Of a stretch of 64,000 nucleotides of DNA, positions 19,117-28,739 are shown one piece after another. Each line of letters begins with the position of its first letter. Positions within the stretch are counted from its first letter, which is position 1. The notes below the pieces were generated by a model. The model did not search any database. It was given only the letters and a program-made list of their open reading frames with translations, and was not told where the DNA came from. The stretch covers positions 62,001-126,000 of the forward strand of contig CAJQUW010016166.1 in the NCBI GenBank assembly GCA_907163375.1, read 5' to 3'. A program made the translations under genes and the position numbers. This DNA is from Prostheceraeus crozeri. Taxonomy: Eukaryota; Platyhelminthes; Polycladida; Euryleptidae.

Positions 19117-20660
19117 AAGGGGCGTCGGAAGTGGGGTAGCAAGGGTAGCAGCTGCTACCCCTAAATTTGAGTAGAGGTAGCAGAGTATGTCATTTGCTAC
19201 CCCTGAAATACCGATGCACAAGACATCGGAAAAGTTCCTGTAAGCAGGTAGATGAGGATTCAGGAATGCATCCTTGTCATCTATCTCGAAAATTGTCAAT
19301 TCATCAGTCAAATGCAACGTTGGCAGGACTTCCAGCCTCTGATGTGAAGAGCATTGTTGAGATATTGATTACAGAGCTTGAAGGGATGAGGAGTGACTAC
19401 AAGTTCAATGAAATTGAAGAAAGTGCTATGATGACGATGAAGACCACAAAGATTCAAACATCAACGCAGCTACATCAGAGACTACACGATCATCAAAACT
19501 ACCTTCGAGATACACATACACTGTCGAAGCTTACGGACATCGAAGAACTGACTCATCGGATAAGAATCTGAAAGTATCTTATTTCGAAGCCATAGATCTG
19601 GTAACAGCAGAACTGAAAAGACGATTCCATCAGCCAGATTTTGAAACATTAACTAATTTCGCAAGTGCTCTTCATAGAAGAGACAAAAGTGTCAATGAGT
19701 TGAAATCAATTTTGCCTGTTCACCACACTGATTTCAATCTAGAGTCTTTAGCTGCACAGCTACGAATGCTGTCGTCTTTCTTGAAGGCGGAAAATGTGGA
19801 TGATCCAACACACGCTTCAGCGTTGTGTTCATCAGAATCAAAAATTACATGTCGGGCCGAAGTGTATCGATGTGTCGACCTGGTTTTGCATTGACCAGCA
19901 GAAAGTGAAGTAGCAGTTGCCATAAATTGTACCTACATGTCACGTCAAAACCGAACCATCGGATATTTGTAAGTAGTCAAGCAGCTTTGTGACGTCTCTC
20001 AAAAATAGGTTTACAATTTTTATGATTGGGAAAATTTTGAGACACATTTGTATTTAATAGGCTGACATTGTTTATATCGTATAGGTTGACATTACTAAAT
20101 GCTATGCAGTATAGTGGCGGTTGGGTACTTAGTAGTTCTTTGAATGCTCAGAATTATTTTCATCAAATGTTGCCTTAGTAAACCTACCTTTACAAAATGA
20201 AGTTAAGATAGAAATGTCAGTATAGCTGGATTAATCATTTAATTTCAGCGCATCTAACACTTTTGGAAACAGTTTTCATCGTAATATTGTCGTTCAGACG
20301 ATTCATTGCCATACTCACCATACATACTCATGTTTATAAATTTGTTACATTGATTGCAGTACATGCAGCCTACACACGTGCATGTGTGTAGTTTTTATGA
20401 GTTCGAGTGAAATATACTCTTTGATTTCTTACTTTTGAGTTACATCATCCCACAAATGATACGTTTAGTGCATATGCATGCATGAGAATTATGTCACAAG
20501 TCTACTGTGCGCCCATGTGAATAAAATTAGTCTTGTTAGCCTCACTAAATCTGAAATATTCGGGCGACGGTGCTTGAATATAGGCCTACTAAAAATCGAA
20601 GGGTTGTCCATGAAAAAAAAATTTGCTACCCCTAGTAAAAAAATCGTTCCGACGCACCTC
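19117..20660. mobile_element. hAT transposon remnant
   Basis: Ends AAGGGGCGTCGGAAG... and ...CCGACGCACCTC are imperfect inverted repeats. The flanks ATACTTCA (19109-19116) and ATCCTTCA (20661-20668) fit an 8-bp duplication with one change, although they also resemble the satellite unit. Both ends carry 'ggggtagca' words near the tip. The transposase inside is partial, and the distal half of the element (19900-20600) has no coding sign. The length of 1.5 kb is well below an autonomous hAT. Confidence 0.75.
19340..19892 (+). pseudogene. hAT transposase fragment (ZMYM1-like group)
   Basis: Open pieces contain 'YFEAIDLVTAELKRRFHQ' followed by 'PDFETLTNFASALH' and 'LAAQLRMLSSFL'. The pattern 'Y...IDL...EL..RF.Q...' is typical of the central region of hAT transposases related to ZMYM1-like proteins; this is recall of the family pattern. 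Frames change between the pieces (19167-19571, about 19560-19700, 19700-19894) and neither the zinc finger nor the C-terminal hATC dimerisation region is present. Confidence 0.65.
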
Positions 20661-21142
20661 ATCCTTCATGACTTGCTCGATTATCATACTTTACAGATTG
20701 TTTGATTATCATACTTTATGACTTCCTTCATTATCATAGTTTATGACTTGTTTGATTATCATACTTCATGCTTTGTTTGATTATCATACTTCATGACGTG
20801 TTTGATTATAATGCTTCATGACTTGTTTGATGATCATACTTCTTGACTTGTTTGATTATCATACTTCATGACTTGTTTGATTATCATACTTCACGCCTTG
20901 TTTGATTATCATGCTTCACGCCTTGTTTGATTATCATGCTTCATGACTTGTTTGATTATCATACTTCATGATCTGCTTGATTATCATACTTCTTGACTTG
21001 TTTGATTATCATACTTCACGCCTTGTTTGATTATCATGCTTCATGACTTGTTTGACTATCATTTTTCATGACCTGCTTGATTATCATACGTCACAGCTTG
21101 TTTGATTACGATGCTTGATGGCTTGTTTGATTATCGCACTTC
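20661..21142 (+). repeat. 25-bp satellite, block 4
   Basis: Forward copies with variants 'cttcacgcctt', 'cttcatgatctg'. The last ~180 bp are nearly identical to 54080-54263, the start of a duplicated segment. Confidence 0.85.
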
Positions 21143-21765
21143 GCCCTGCCCTAGTCTCTGCTGATGACCTCAGGAGTTGATGGTTAATATTTAAGTTCCA
21201 ATCTTGACAATAGTTCTTTGCTTTTATTTCCTGAATAAGAATCTGTTATTTTGACACTATTCCATTCACCTGTAGGGAACGTTTGATCAGTCCTCTTAAA
21301 GATTAAATTTCTCACTTATCTTTTCATCAAAAAAAAATTTCACAACTTCATTTCATTCGGGATTAATTTGATGGGTTACGTCTGGCATCACTAATGATTT
21401 TGACATGTTGATACAGTATGAGTATGATGGATAGCAGACCTGATCGCCTTTATCTATTGGTAAGGAGAACCAGGTGCACGAGCGTTAGGATAGTTAATAC
21501 CGCTAATTACTATGATAAATTGAAGCGACAATTCTGATAACCTCAGTTGGACAGAATTCACTCGCTGAGTAAGCTTGCTAAATTCTCTTTTTGTACTTCT
21601 CGATGCATGAATTATTAATTGGTATTCCGTAGCGTATTTTCAGTAGCAGTAGTTTCCCCCTGTTTAAACAATAATATGAATTGCTTAGAGGGTAGAGTAC
21701 TTGATAGAGTTTAAACTAATCAACCCTATGTATTTGACCTATTGGTTAGCGTATAACGTTTTAAT
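21143..21765. repeat. ~620-bp non-satellite segment, copy 1 of a direct duplication
   Basis: Begins 'ccctgccctagtctctgctg' and ends 'gcgtataacgttttaattc'. A copy in the same orientation at 54264-54887 differs at only a handful of bases. With flanking satellite, the duplicated block is about 840 bp. No coding frame. It is probably a higher-order satellite component or a short element caught and amplified with the array. Confidence 0.75.
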
Positions 21766-22311
21766 TCATGACCTGCTTGTTTATCATACTTCATGACCTG
21801 CTTGTTTATCATACTTCATTACTTGTTTGATTATCATATTTCTTGACTCGTTTGACTATCATTTTTCATGGTTTGTTCGATTACATACTTCACAGCCTAT
21901 TTGATTGCGATGCTTGATGGCTTGTTATATTATCATACTTCATGGCTTTCTTGATTATCATACTTCATGACTTGTTTGACTATCATTTTTCATGGTTTGT
22001 TCGATTACATACTTCACAGCCTATTTGATTGCGATGCTTGATGGCTTGTTATATTATCATACTTCATGACTTATTTGATCATCATGCTTCATGGCTTGTT
22101 TGATTATCATTCTTCATGGCTTGTTTGATTGTCATACTTCATAGCCTGTTTGATTACTATGCTTCAAAGCTTGTTTGATGATTATGCTTCATGACTTGTT
22201 TGATTGTCATACTTCATAGCCTGTTTGATTACTATGCTTCAAAGCTTGTTTGATTATTATGCCTCATGGCTTGTTTGATTATCATGCTTCATGAACTGCC
22301 TAATGATCATA
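21766..22311 (+). repeat. 25-bp satellite, block 5
   Basis: Forward copies with a second-level duplication: 'tttttcatggtttgttcg' plus following units repeat at 21860 and 21985, and 'tgtcatacttcatagcctg' repeats at 22130 and 22205. The block ends in ATCATA (22306-22311), which is the target duplication of the large element. Confidence 0.85.
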
Positions 22312-23045
22312 AGTAGTAAGTAAAACTCCACCACTGGACCGCGCAAGATGGCCGCCGTCGCTGACGTCCCCCCCTGTCAGACGAGTCGGCCGTGGTCCGC
22401 CGCCGTGTTGCTTCGAGTCTGACTTCCCCCCTCCTGTCAGACGATTTGGTCGTGGTCGGCCACCGTGTTGCTTCGAGTCTGACGTCCCCCCCCCCTCTGG
22501 CCCGACGACGTAGCGAGAGGTGGTGTGTGATGCGCTCTCCAGGTTGGCGTGGTGTGCCGGCCAGGTTGGCATGGTGTTCCGGCCAGGTTGGGAGGGTGGA
22601 ATGTCTGTGTCGGAACTCACCTGAAAAAATCCTAAGTGTCAGAGTGTTTTTGTATGGACAAAATTTTGAAAATTTTCCAAAGTGCCGCATTTCGACCTGG
22701 GACCAAAGTTTGTTTCATCAAATTTCTCCGAACGGTAGGGGGGGAGGGGGGCTCAGTGAAAAGTGATGAAATTTTTTTGGTAAGGGTCCCAGATTGAAAT
22801 TCGAAAGTTTTAAATTTTTCAAAATTTTCATCACACTGGAGCTCCCACACTTAGGAATTTTTTCACTTGTGGCATGTTACATGACCATGTGCTCACCCAC
22901 CAACTTGCCGTGGTCACATGAGAATGGAGAGTCATATGATAGAGAATGATGAGACGAATCGTTTGCAACAAACCGCATGTCGCTACGATGAATACCTTTG
23001 GAGATAGAGCCATTTTAAGTTTTCTTCCGAGCATATATAAACCCC
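22312..23045. repeat. terminal part of the outer element, left
   Basis: Matches 52818-53531 in reverse complement. Near the tip are GC-rich tandem repeats of roughly 60 bp (22374-22497: 'tgtcagacga', 'ccgtgttgcttcgagtctga', poly-C), so the element has subterminal minisatellites. The long frames across this segment on both strands come from its composition and are not called. Confidence 0.75.
23034..23040 (+). promoter_or_regulatory. TATA box of the outer element's first gene
   Basis: TATATAA, followed about 45 bp downstream by a short 5' exon and a donor 'gacgag|gtaagc' (23083). In the right arm the matching TATATA is the exact 6-bp target duplicated by the nested element (38186-38191 and 52812-52817). 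Confidence 0.6.
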
Positions 23046-23082
23046 CGGCAACGTAAGTCTGATCACTTCATCGAAAGACGAG

Positions 23083-23638
23083 GTAAGCGATGGTCGTCGA
23101 TCTGAGCTCCCGATATCGGGTGTTTCAAAGGACTCTATCTTTTGAAGTAGGCAAGCTATCTTCTTACTTCAAAGTTTGTATGATAGAGTTTGATAGTGTT
23201 TTACTACTGATAAAATTTTTAAAAAGTAGTATGAGTAGTAAAATGCGGAATTTTTTTAAAATTCTTAATTTTCAGTTTTTTCAAAGTTTTAACATGTAGT
23301 CTAAGGTTTTCAAGTATGCTGAGTTCAAATCTGCCATCAGATTTGAAATTTAACTAAGTCTAAGGCAGCTTTGAGGGGTTAGATCCCAGCTACTGATCAC
23401 TACCTTTGACTCGGCGTTGCTGTTACCACTTCGGGGCAGTGACAATGATGTCTTCAGCTGTAAATAGCGGGTATCGGGGAAGATCTCTCACTTCCTAGTG
23501 ATCACTACAAGGTCTTCGGGCTGTCGACGGGATCAAGTGCCACTCACTACACTCAAATCTATCATTCCTCACTAAGTGTTATGCTTTAGGCTGTATACTA
23601 CATGATTCCAAACTTATAGAAATTTCATTATCTTACAG
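23083..23638 (+). other. putative 5' UTR intron of the first outer-element gene
   Basis: Donor GTAAGC at 23083, acceptor 'tatcttacag' ending at 23638. The next exon starts 'ctaaccATG'. Length about 556 bp. The sequence is mirrored in the right arm (about 37586-38141). Confidence 0.5.
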
Positions 23639-23644
23639 CTAACC

Positions 23645-24031
23645 ATGGTCAATAACGATAGAAACAAGAAATTCCATATTAAAATGTGTGCGTGCGACCG
23701 AATTAACCGCCGAGACGGTCTCAAGGACCACATCAAGAAGGCAGGGGCCGACCACATGGTTATCCTGAATAGGGTTGCCTGTGTGAAGTGCAGGGTGCTG
23801 TTGGTTGTTGGGCAGGAGGCCGAGTTTTATCTGAGGCATGGTGAGTGTACAGGAGGGTTGGTGACCGATTTGAGATTTGTGGAGTTGATGAATGCTGAGA
23901 AGGAGCGAATGTTAGGGAAAGAGAAAGAGGCCAAGAATGTTGTTGAGAATGCTAGTGGGAATGCTGTGGAGAATGAGGTAGAGAATGCTGTGGCCGGTTT
24001 GAAGGCTGACAAGTGGCGGAGGAGTGTTTGA
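23645..24031 (+). CDS. outer element: Cys/His-containing protein (zinc-finger-like)
   Basis: 128 codons. The N-terminal part has 'KMCACDRINRRDGLKDHIKK' (C.C...............H) then 'DHMVILNRVACVKCRVL' (C..C) and 'FYLRHGECTGG', a Cys/His spacing that suggests one or two zinc-binding units. The C-terminal part is a Glu/Asn/Val-rich helix. It is preceded by a TATA box and a 5' intron. The right arm has a near-identical frame at 37193-37579 on the minus strand. Function unknown; DNA binding is a guess from the Cys/His pattern. Confidence 0.6.
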   Translation: MVNNDRNKKFHIKMCACDRINRRDGLKDHIKKAGADHMVILNRVACVKCRVLLVVGQEAEFYLRHGECTGGLVTDLRFVELMNAEKERMLGKEKEAKNVVENASGNAVENEVENAVAGLKADKWRRSV

Positions 24032-24274
24032 GAGTGATGATGAGGATGATGTGGATTTGGATAGGGAGCGAGTGAGGAAGCTTGTGAGGAAGTTGAGCTC
24101 TTCGTCGTCGGAGGTGTCAAATATTGTCATTACCGATCCCCGCAGAGCTCATCTTCCCCAATAGTGAAGGGTGGTGGGTTACGGAAGCAGTCGGCGCGGT
24201 GGGATGAGGACATGGAGAAGAAGCATGTGTCGCAGCAAGTGGCACATGCTTTGTTGGTTGATCGGTAAGAAAGT

Positions 24275-24826
24275 TTGAAGAAGGTGAATGAGAGAACGTT
24301 GATTGAGTTGAGTGAGCTGAAAATGAAGGAGGTGAAATGTAAGGAGGTGGCAGATGAGAATATCCGTATGAGGCGTGTTGTGAAAGAGTTGAAGGAGAAT
24401 GTGCGAGTGTTGGAAGACGAGAATGATGAGCGAGAGAAGAGGACGAGTGCTGCAGAGAGGAGAATGGGAGAGGCAGAGTCGAAGTATGAGGAGTTGATGA
24501 AGGAGATGAGTGTATTGAGAGCAAGGAATGCTGAGTTGCAGAGGAGTGTGAGTAGGCAGGGTGATGAGAGAGAGTCGTTTGCGAAGTTGGAGCGCATGAG
24601 GAATGAATGGAATCGCTTGAATGAGGACAGAATGTTTGAGTTCCACATCCCTATTCGGGATAATCATTTGGACGGTCAAGTTCTTGTGAACCAAAATTTA
24701 GATGAGTACATCATCTGTTACAATGGCCATCCCACTAAGAAATGCTTACATGCCACACTCAGAATGCGCGGGCATTTACATAAATTTTCAGTGAGGAAGC
24801 CCGCGAGACTGCCTAAGGATGGCTAA
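24275..24826 (+). CDS. outer element: coiled-coil protein
   Basis: 183 codons. Residues about 1-115 form a long coiled coil rich in Glu, Lys, Arg and Leu heptads ('ELKENVRVLEDENDEREKR'). About residues 125-175 are a compact segment with 'FHIPIRDNHLDGQVL' and 'KKCLHATLRMRGHLHKF'. It follows the Cys/His protein on the same strand after about 240 bp. The right arm keeps only part of this region (36900-37075); the rest is replaced by a different sequence. Large antisense frames here (24117-24694 minus) are shadows of the heptad bias. Not recognised. Confidence 0.5.
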   Translation: MKKVNERTLIELSELKMKEVKCKEVADENIRMRRVVKELKENVRVLEDENDEREKRTSAAERRMGEAESKYEELMKEMSVLRARNAELQRSVSRQGDERESFAKLERMRNEWNRLNEDRMFEFHIPIRDNHLDGQVLVNQNLDEYIICYNGHPTKKCLHATLRMRGHLHKFSVRKPARLPKDG

Positions 24827-24830
24827 CATG

Positions 24831-24890
24831 GTAAGTGAAAAGCAAATAGGATAGTATATCCTATTCTAATACATATCATTTTAATTGCAG
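24831..24890 (+). other. putative 60-bp intron directly after an ATG
   Basis: 'aacATG|gtaagtg ... ttaattgcag|ATC'. A short frame of about two dozen codons follows to a stop near 24963. The same ATG-then-donor arrangement is seen at 27080. It may belong to a small gene or to a longer, alternatively spliced one; no product is claimed. Confidence 0.4.
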
Positions 24891-24961
24891 ATCTTTTCCC
24901 TGCCTTCACCACCCCATCACGTCACTCCCGAGAACGAACCAACGGCTCTCTTAAGGGCCAC

Positions 24962-25261
24962 CTAGGGGCAAGACATGATAGAACCTCCACGCGGTTTGCC
25001 CTGGGCAGTCTTCAAACTGGCGAATACTCTCATTAAGTTGAATCTGCTATCAGTCAACTTGAGCGTTGCAAATGAAGTTCGGTGTAATACTTCCTTTCGA
25101 CGGGCGTTCCTGTAAAGGGCGGCGGTGAAACCCGCAGCTATGTAGACCGCGAGGGACATTCGGCAATGGTCAATCTTGTCAAACCTCTCTGTGTCATGTT
25201 TGCAAGTGATTGCCTCTGTCTCAACGTAGTATGCATTCGCGCCAGGACGACATTTAGCCAA
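24962..25261 (-). CDS. outer element: unknown protein
   Basis: A minus-strand frame of about 99 codons with a basic C-terminus. It contains 'ETEAITCKHDTERFDKIDHC' and a mildly hydrophobic 'MSLAVYIAAGFTAALY'. No ATG opens the frame (it begins at TTG), so an upstream exon or a later start is likely; a TATAA-like word ('tttataagg' on the minus strand) lies about 20 bp upstream. Mirrored at 36223-36594 in the right arm. Family unknown. Confidence 0.4.
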   Translation of the reverse strand: MAKCRPGANAYYVETEAITCKHDTERFDKIDHCRMSLAVYIAAGFTAALYRNARRKEVLHRTSFATLKLTDSRFNLMRVFASLKTAQGKPRGGSIMSCP

Positions 25262-25539
25262 CTGTCGAAGGTTGCCTTATAAACTTTCCATTGCATACGT
25301 TATGAGAACCATGAGTTCTACCTGTCTCTATCAATTAGACGAATTGATGAATGGAATGAAATGGGAGGACACCCACGCGCCACACGCAACATAACACATG
25401 TCTCTCTTTCGTAGTCTAACAAGCTCTTTACACATGGATCGCAGTCGATTGCTATCCCAGAATCATGTAAGCTATCTTAATTTTATTTAACACTATTTCA
25501 TCTACCATTATCACCCATATGAAATGTTATAAGATTTAC

Positions 25540-26180
25540 AAGTTAGACTAAGCGTTCTACTATTTGTAAATGAAAGATATAGTTTCAACAGTTTACAGAT
25601 TAAAAATAAAGTTTCAACAGTCTGTACGCTAGAAATAAAGTTTTATCTGTTTGTATGTTTAAAGAAAGTTTCATCAGTTAACAAGTTAAAAATAAAGTTT
25701 CACCAGTGGACAAGTTAGAAACAAAGTTTCAATAGTGTGTATGTTAGAAATAAAGCTTTATCTGTTTGTATGTTAGAAACAAAATAAAGTTTCAACAGTT
25801 TACAAGATAAAAAATAAAGTTTCACCAGTTTACAAGTTAAAAAAAAATTTCAATAGCGTGTACGTTAGAAATGAAGTTTCAAGAGTTTACAAGTTAGAAA
25901 TAGAGTTTTAATAGTGTATACGTTAGAAATAAAGTTTTAGCTGTTTGTATATCAAAATAAAGTTTCAAGAGTTTACAAGTTAGAAATAAAGTTTTAGCTG
26001 TTTGTATATCAAAATAAAGTTTCAAGAGTTTACAAGTTAGAAAAAAGTTTCAATAGTGTGTATGTTAGAAATAAAGGTGTAACTGTTTGTAAAAATAAGA
26101 TCGCAAGATTTACTAGTTTACAAGTTAGACTAAGTGTAAATTAAAAATAAACTTATAACTGTTCACGAGTTAAAGCGTTG
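25540..26180 (+). repeat. 29-bp minisatellite in the left arm, first block
   Basis: Degenerate tandem units of about 29 bp such as 'gtttcaacagtttacaagtt' + 'aaaaataaa' and 'gttttatctgtttgtatgtt' + 'agaaataaa'. It is followed by a shared tail (26215-26330: 'acattaccatatgtttacag' ... 'catctcaaacttttactccg') that also ends the second block at 30850-30945. Mirrored at 35220-35960. Confidence 0.8.
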
Positions 26181-26397
26181 ATGAGTTAAAGCAACGATGA
26201 GCAATAATAAGCTGAAAAGTTTTAGATTCACTTTAACATTACCATATGTTTACAGATAGAAATGTATCACAGCAAAGGTACTTCATGAGTTAGTTTGACA
26301 GGAGTGTATCATCTCAAACTTTTACTCCGTCGTTGAAATTTCATGACGACTTTTTTGCTAAACGAAAGTTAACACCAGAGGAGCGTAGGGGTGGGGG

Positions 26398-26405
26398 TAT
26401 AAATA
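26398..26405 (+). promoter_or_regulatory. TATA box
   Basis: TATAAATA after a G-run, 25-40 bp upstream of the frames starting near 26430. Conserved in the right arm (near 35021-35028, minus strand). Confidence 0.45.
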
Positions 26406-26432
26406 CGCCTACAGCACTGAGAGAGTTGGAGT

Positions 26433-26876
26433 GCATGAGCTATGTACATTCTTTTGACGACGAGAGGAGCGATTCAGCCGATGGCACAGGTAGTTTCTCA
26501 GAGCATGGAGGACATTGTTTAGGTGACTCTAAGGACGTATGTCCAGCTGCCCTCATTGATAGGCTTCCAACTCATGATGAATGATGATATGCTTACGACC
26601 TACATTCAACCATTGGTGTATGCCCACACCCTCCCCCACAACGAGCTTGTCTGCTACATTGTATTCATGAGTGTGGCTCAAAGTAGGAAATTGAATGATG
26701 AGACTTTGCTGAAATATCCAAGGCGCGTATTCAAGCATGGTCGCCTACTGTTGGAGTATTATTATCAATGGCGCGACGACACACAACATTTGCCCACCTG
26801 TGTTTTACCACACCTATCAACGGAAGAATACGATCGAGCTTTAGTCGAGACGGTGAAAGGAGACGATGAGCGCTAG
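26433..26876 (+). CDS. outer element: unknown protein, conserved in both arms
   Basis: Two overlapping frames lie here: an acidic N-terminal one ('MSYVHSFDDERSDSAD', 26433-26584) and a larger one (26523-26876) with 'LMMNDDMLTTYIQPLVY', 'SRKLNDETLLKYPRRVF' and 'LSTEEYDRALVETVKGDDER'. The second looks like a real folded protein, without membrane segments. Both are kept in the right arm (34550-35093), so selection or recent duplication is possible. Whether one or two genes are present is unclear. Not recognised. Confidence 0.45.
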
Positions 26877-26965
26877 CGGGCGAATGAAGCATCGGTGAGA
26901 GTGGGAATCAACTTGATGCTATTCTCCAATGAGGATTGTTGTCTAATGAGAATCAAGCATTCCTT

Positions 26966-26973
26966 TATAAATA
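26966..26973 (+). promoter_or_regulatory. TATA box of the spliced 27-kb gene
   Basis: TATAAATA, about 110 bp upstream of the ATG at 27080. A tc-repeat (27034-27051) lies in the presumed 5' UTR. Same arrangement in the right arm. Confidence 0.5.
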
Positions 26974-27079
26974 GAGAGCCTTCCACAGTGAGAATCATTC
27001 CATCGTTGAATCGTACAAGTGACGGACGCACATTCTCTCTCTCTCTCTCTCTACATCCCTGTTATATTATCCAACTAAA

Positions 27080-27854
27080 ATGGTAAGTCGCTACTTTCCT
27101 CCCTCTCCTCCCTTGAACGTAAACTTGATAGAATCTTTTTTATTTTCAGGCATCTTCTACATCTACTACACTGACAGGACAAAATGGTGGCCAGACGTTA
27201 CAAGGTTCGCTACAATCAGATCATCTACAGCTGAGACCAGTGGAAGAAACAACAAAGGTACGTAATCCTACACCGCTACAGCGTAAATTTAAACAAGTCT
27301 TGCGTCATGAGGATCACAGCGTAGTACTGCAAACGGGAATGCTCCCTTCCACTGATGAGAAGATATTGAGCAATCAGTATGGGGACTACATGCTCATCCC
27401 CGTGAGTCCGTACATTCGCCACCAACTTGACATTATTGAAGAGTACGTGACATTAAATATGGACATTCCTACTCCTCTTGTTCAAGAGTGGAAGGCGAGA
27501 GATGAAAAGGATACTCCCTATAGAAAGATGTGGGATGGCAATCAAATTTGCCTACCATTATCACATTGGAGTAGTTATTATAAAAAGGATGGAGATCAAT
27601 CAATACCCATCAGATGTGATGAGCTCGGAGAAGGTACTTGGGATATCATTTTCAAAGTGAATGGGCTATATTGTGGTCAGCACAAGGATAACAAAATAGC
27701 CTCTCTCTCGATACACACTGAATCCATCCTATATATTCCAAAGCCACCCAGCGTAGGTGACATTATTGACGAAATCCTTAACGGGGGTGGTACGAAGCGC
27801 AAGTCGGACAAGAATGCTACCTCCAAACGCAAGTCAAGGAAAGAGAATTGCTAA
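27080..27854 (+). CDS. outer element: spliced gene, unknown protein with basic tail
   Basis: The ATG (27080-27082) is immediately followed by a donor GTAAGT and a 67-bp intron ending 'tattttcag' (27083-27149). The second exon is Ser/Thr/Gln-rich at first, then globular: 'LRHEDHSVVLQTGMLPS', 'SNQYGDYMLIPVSPYIRHQL', 'PLSHWSSYYKKDGDQSIPIR', 'LGEGTWDIIFKVNGLYCG'. It ends in a Lys-rich tail 'KRKSDKNATSKRKSRKENC' that looks like a nuclear-localisation or DNA-binding tail. The right arm carries the same gene at 34350-33574. No family recognised; a virion or DNA-packaging protein is possible but unsupported. Confidence 0.55.
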
Positions 27855-28066
27855 TCCTTTCCTAACTCTACCCTATGACAAGTCGCTTATGTGATTTGAG
27901 TGTCGTGGACGTGGTCTTATTAGATAAATTTTACTTCTTCGTTGCCATCATATCATTTGTGTATTTTGTCGTGAAAAGCATCGATGTATTTCTTCATTTT
28001 GTTATATGTTATAGAACGTTTCCCTTAGATGTGTAATTTCCGTTTTAGGTTTCTATCATCATTTTT

Positions 28067-28597
28067 ATGGATTGTGAGGGTGAACCTGTACAGGAGCTCA
28101 GTGCTATTGCTATGAACAATTGGACATATCAGATTGTTAGTGTCTATCATCAACATGCCAACTGTGATCCCAATGTTGATCAATGGGCGAGAAAACACAT
28201 TCATGGACTTAATCTGAAATATTTGCAAGACTATGGCTTTTCTTGTGAGACTGCGCTTCTTATTGACTTTAAACGATGGTTAGCTGCTTTCAATGTTATA
28301 CGCATCTTTTGTAATAATCCTGGTAAGGAGAGGAAAGTATTTCCCAATCTAATCATTGATGATATTTTGCTCCCGCCTTGGGATAGTAGAGTGAATCAAC
28401 ATTATCATGAAGTCACGAAACGTTTGAAGGATTTGTGTGTTCCTATTTTGTCTGTTCGTTGTAGTAGCTACGTTCATAACCAATGCTTCTTTCCTCCTTA
28501 CCTCAGCACTGCGAAAGTCCTGTATGGTTATCATTGCTCGCTGTATGACAGTCACCAGCTGTATCTATTTTATCTGTTTCAAACCATTGATTTGTAA
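28067..28597 (+). CDS. outer element: DnaQ/DEDDh-like 3'-5' exonuclease
   Basis: Motif I: a hydrophobic strand just before the frame start, then 'MDCEGEPVQELSAIAM' (D.E..P.QEL..IA). Next comes 'VYHQHA' and 'ARKHIHGLNLKYLQDYGF', as in DEDDh exonucleases where the Exo I domain leads to an 'H..G(I/L)' turn. The C-terminus has 'GYHCSLYDSHQLYLFYLF', fitting motif III (H....D). Motif II is less clear ('IRIFCNNPGKERK'). The upstream sequence 'ccgttttag' could be an acceptor, so the gene may start further upstream. Mirrored at 32832-33362. A role in element DNA processing is an inference. Confidence 0.6.
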   Translation: MDCEGEPVQELSAIAMNNWTYQIVSVYHQHANCDPNVDQWARKHIHGLNLKYLQDYGFSCETALLIDFKRWLAAFNVIRIFCNNPGKERKVFPNLIIDDILLPPWDSRVNQHYHEVTKRLKDLCVPILSVRCSSYVHNQCFFPPYLSTAKVLYGYHCSLYDSHQLYLFYLFQTIDL

Positions 28598-28739
28598 TGC
28601 ATGCTTGTTACAGTTATTCAATAAATGTTATTATGCGAAGAGTTGTTGTTTTCATGCAACGGATGGGTTAGATGAAGGGTAATCATACCTTTTTCAAATG
28701 ACTGTGGAACATTGATTTCCATGATGAAGATTTAAACAG

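Noticed and set aside
22300-22766. Overlapping GC-rich open frames on both strands as genes
   Set aside because: They follow the GC-rich subterminal repeat of the outer element, have low-complexity composition and overlap each other on opposite strands.
24117-24694. Long minus-strand frames rich in Ser, Leu and Pro
   Set aside because: Antisense shadows of the coiled-coil gene's heptad codons.
28067-28597. Exonuclease domain as part of a PolB
   Set aside because: No polymerase palm motifs follow; the frame ends shortly after the third exonuclease motif and a minisatellite begins.
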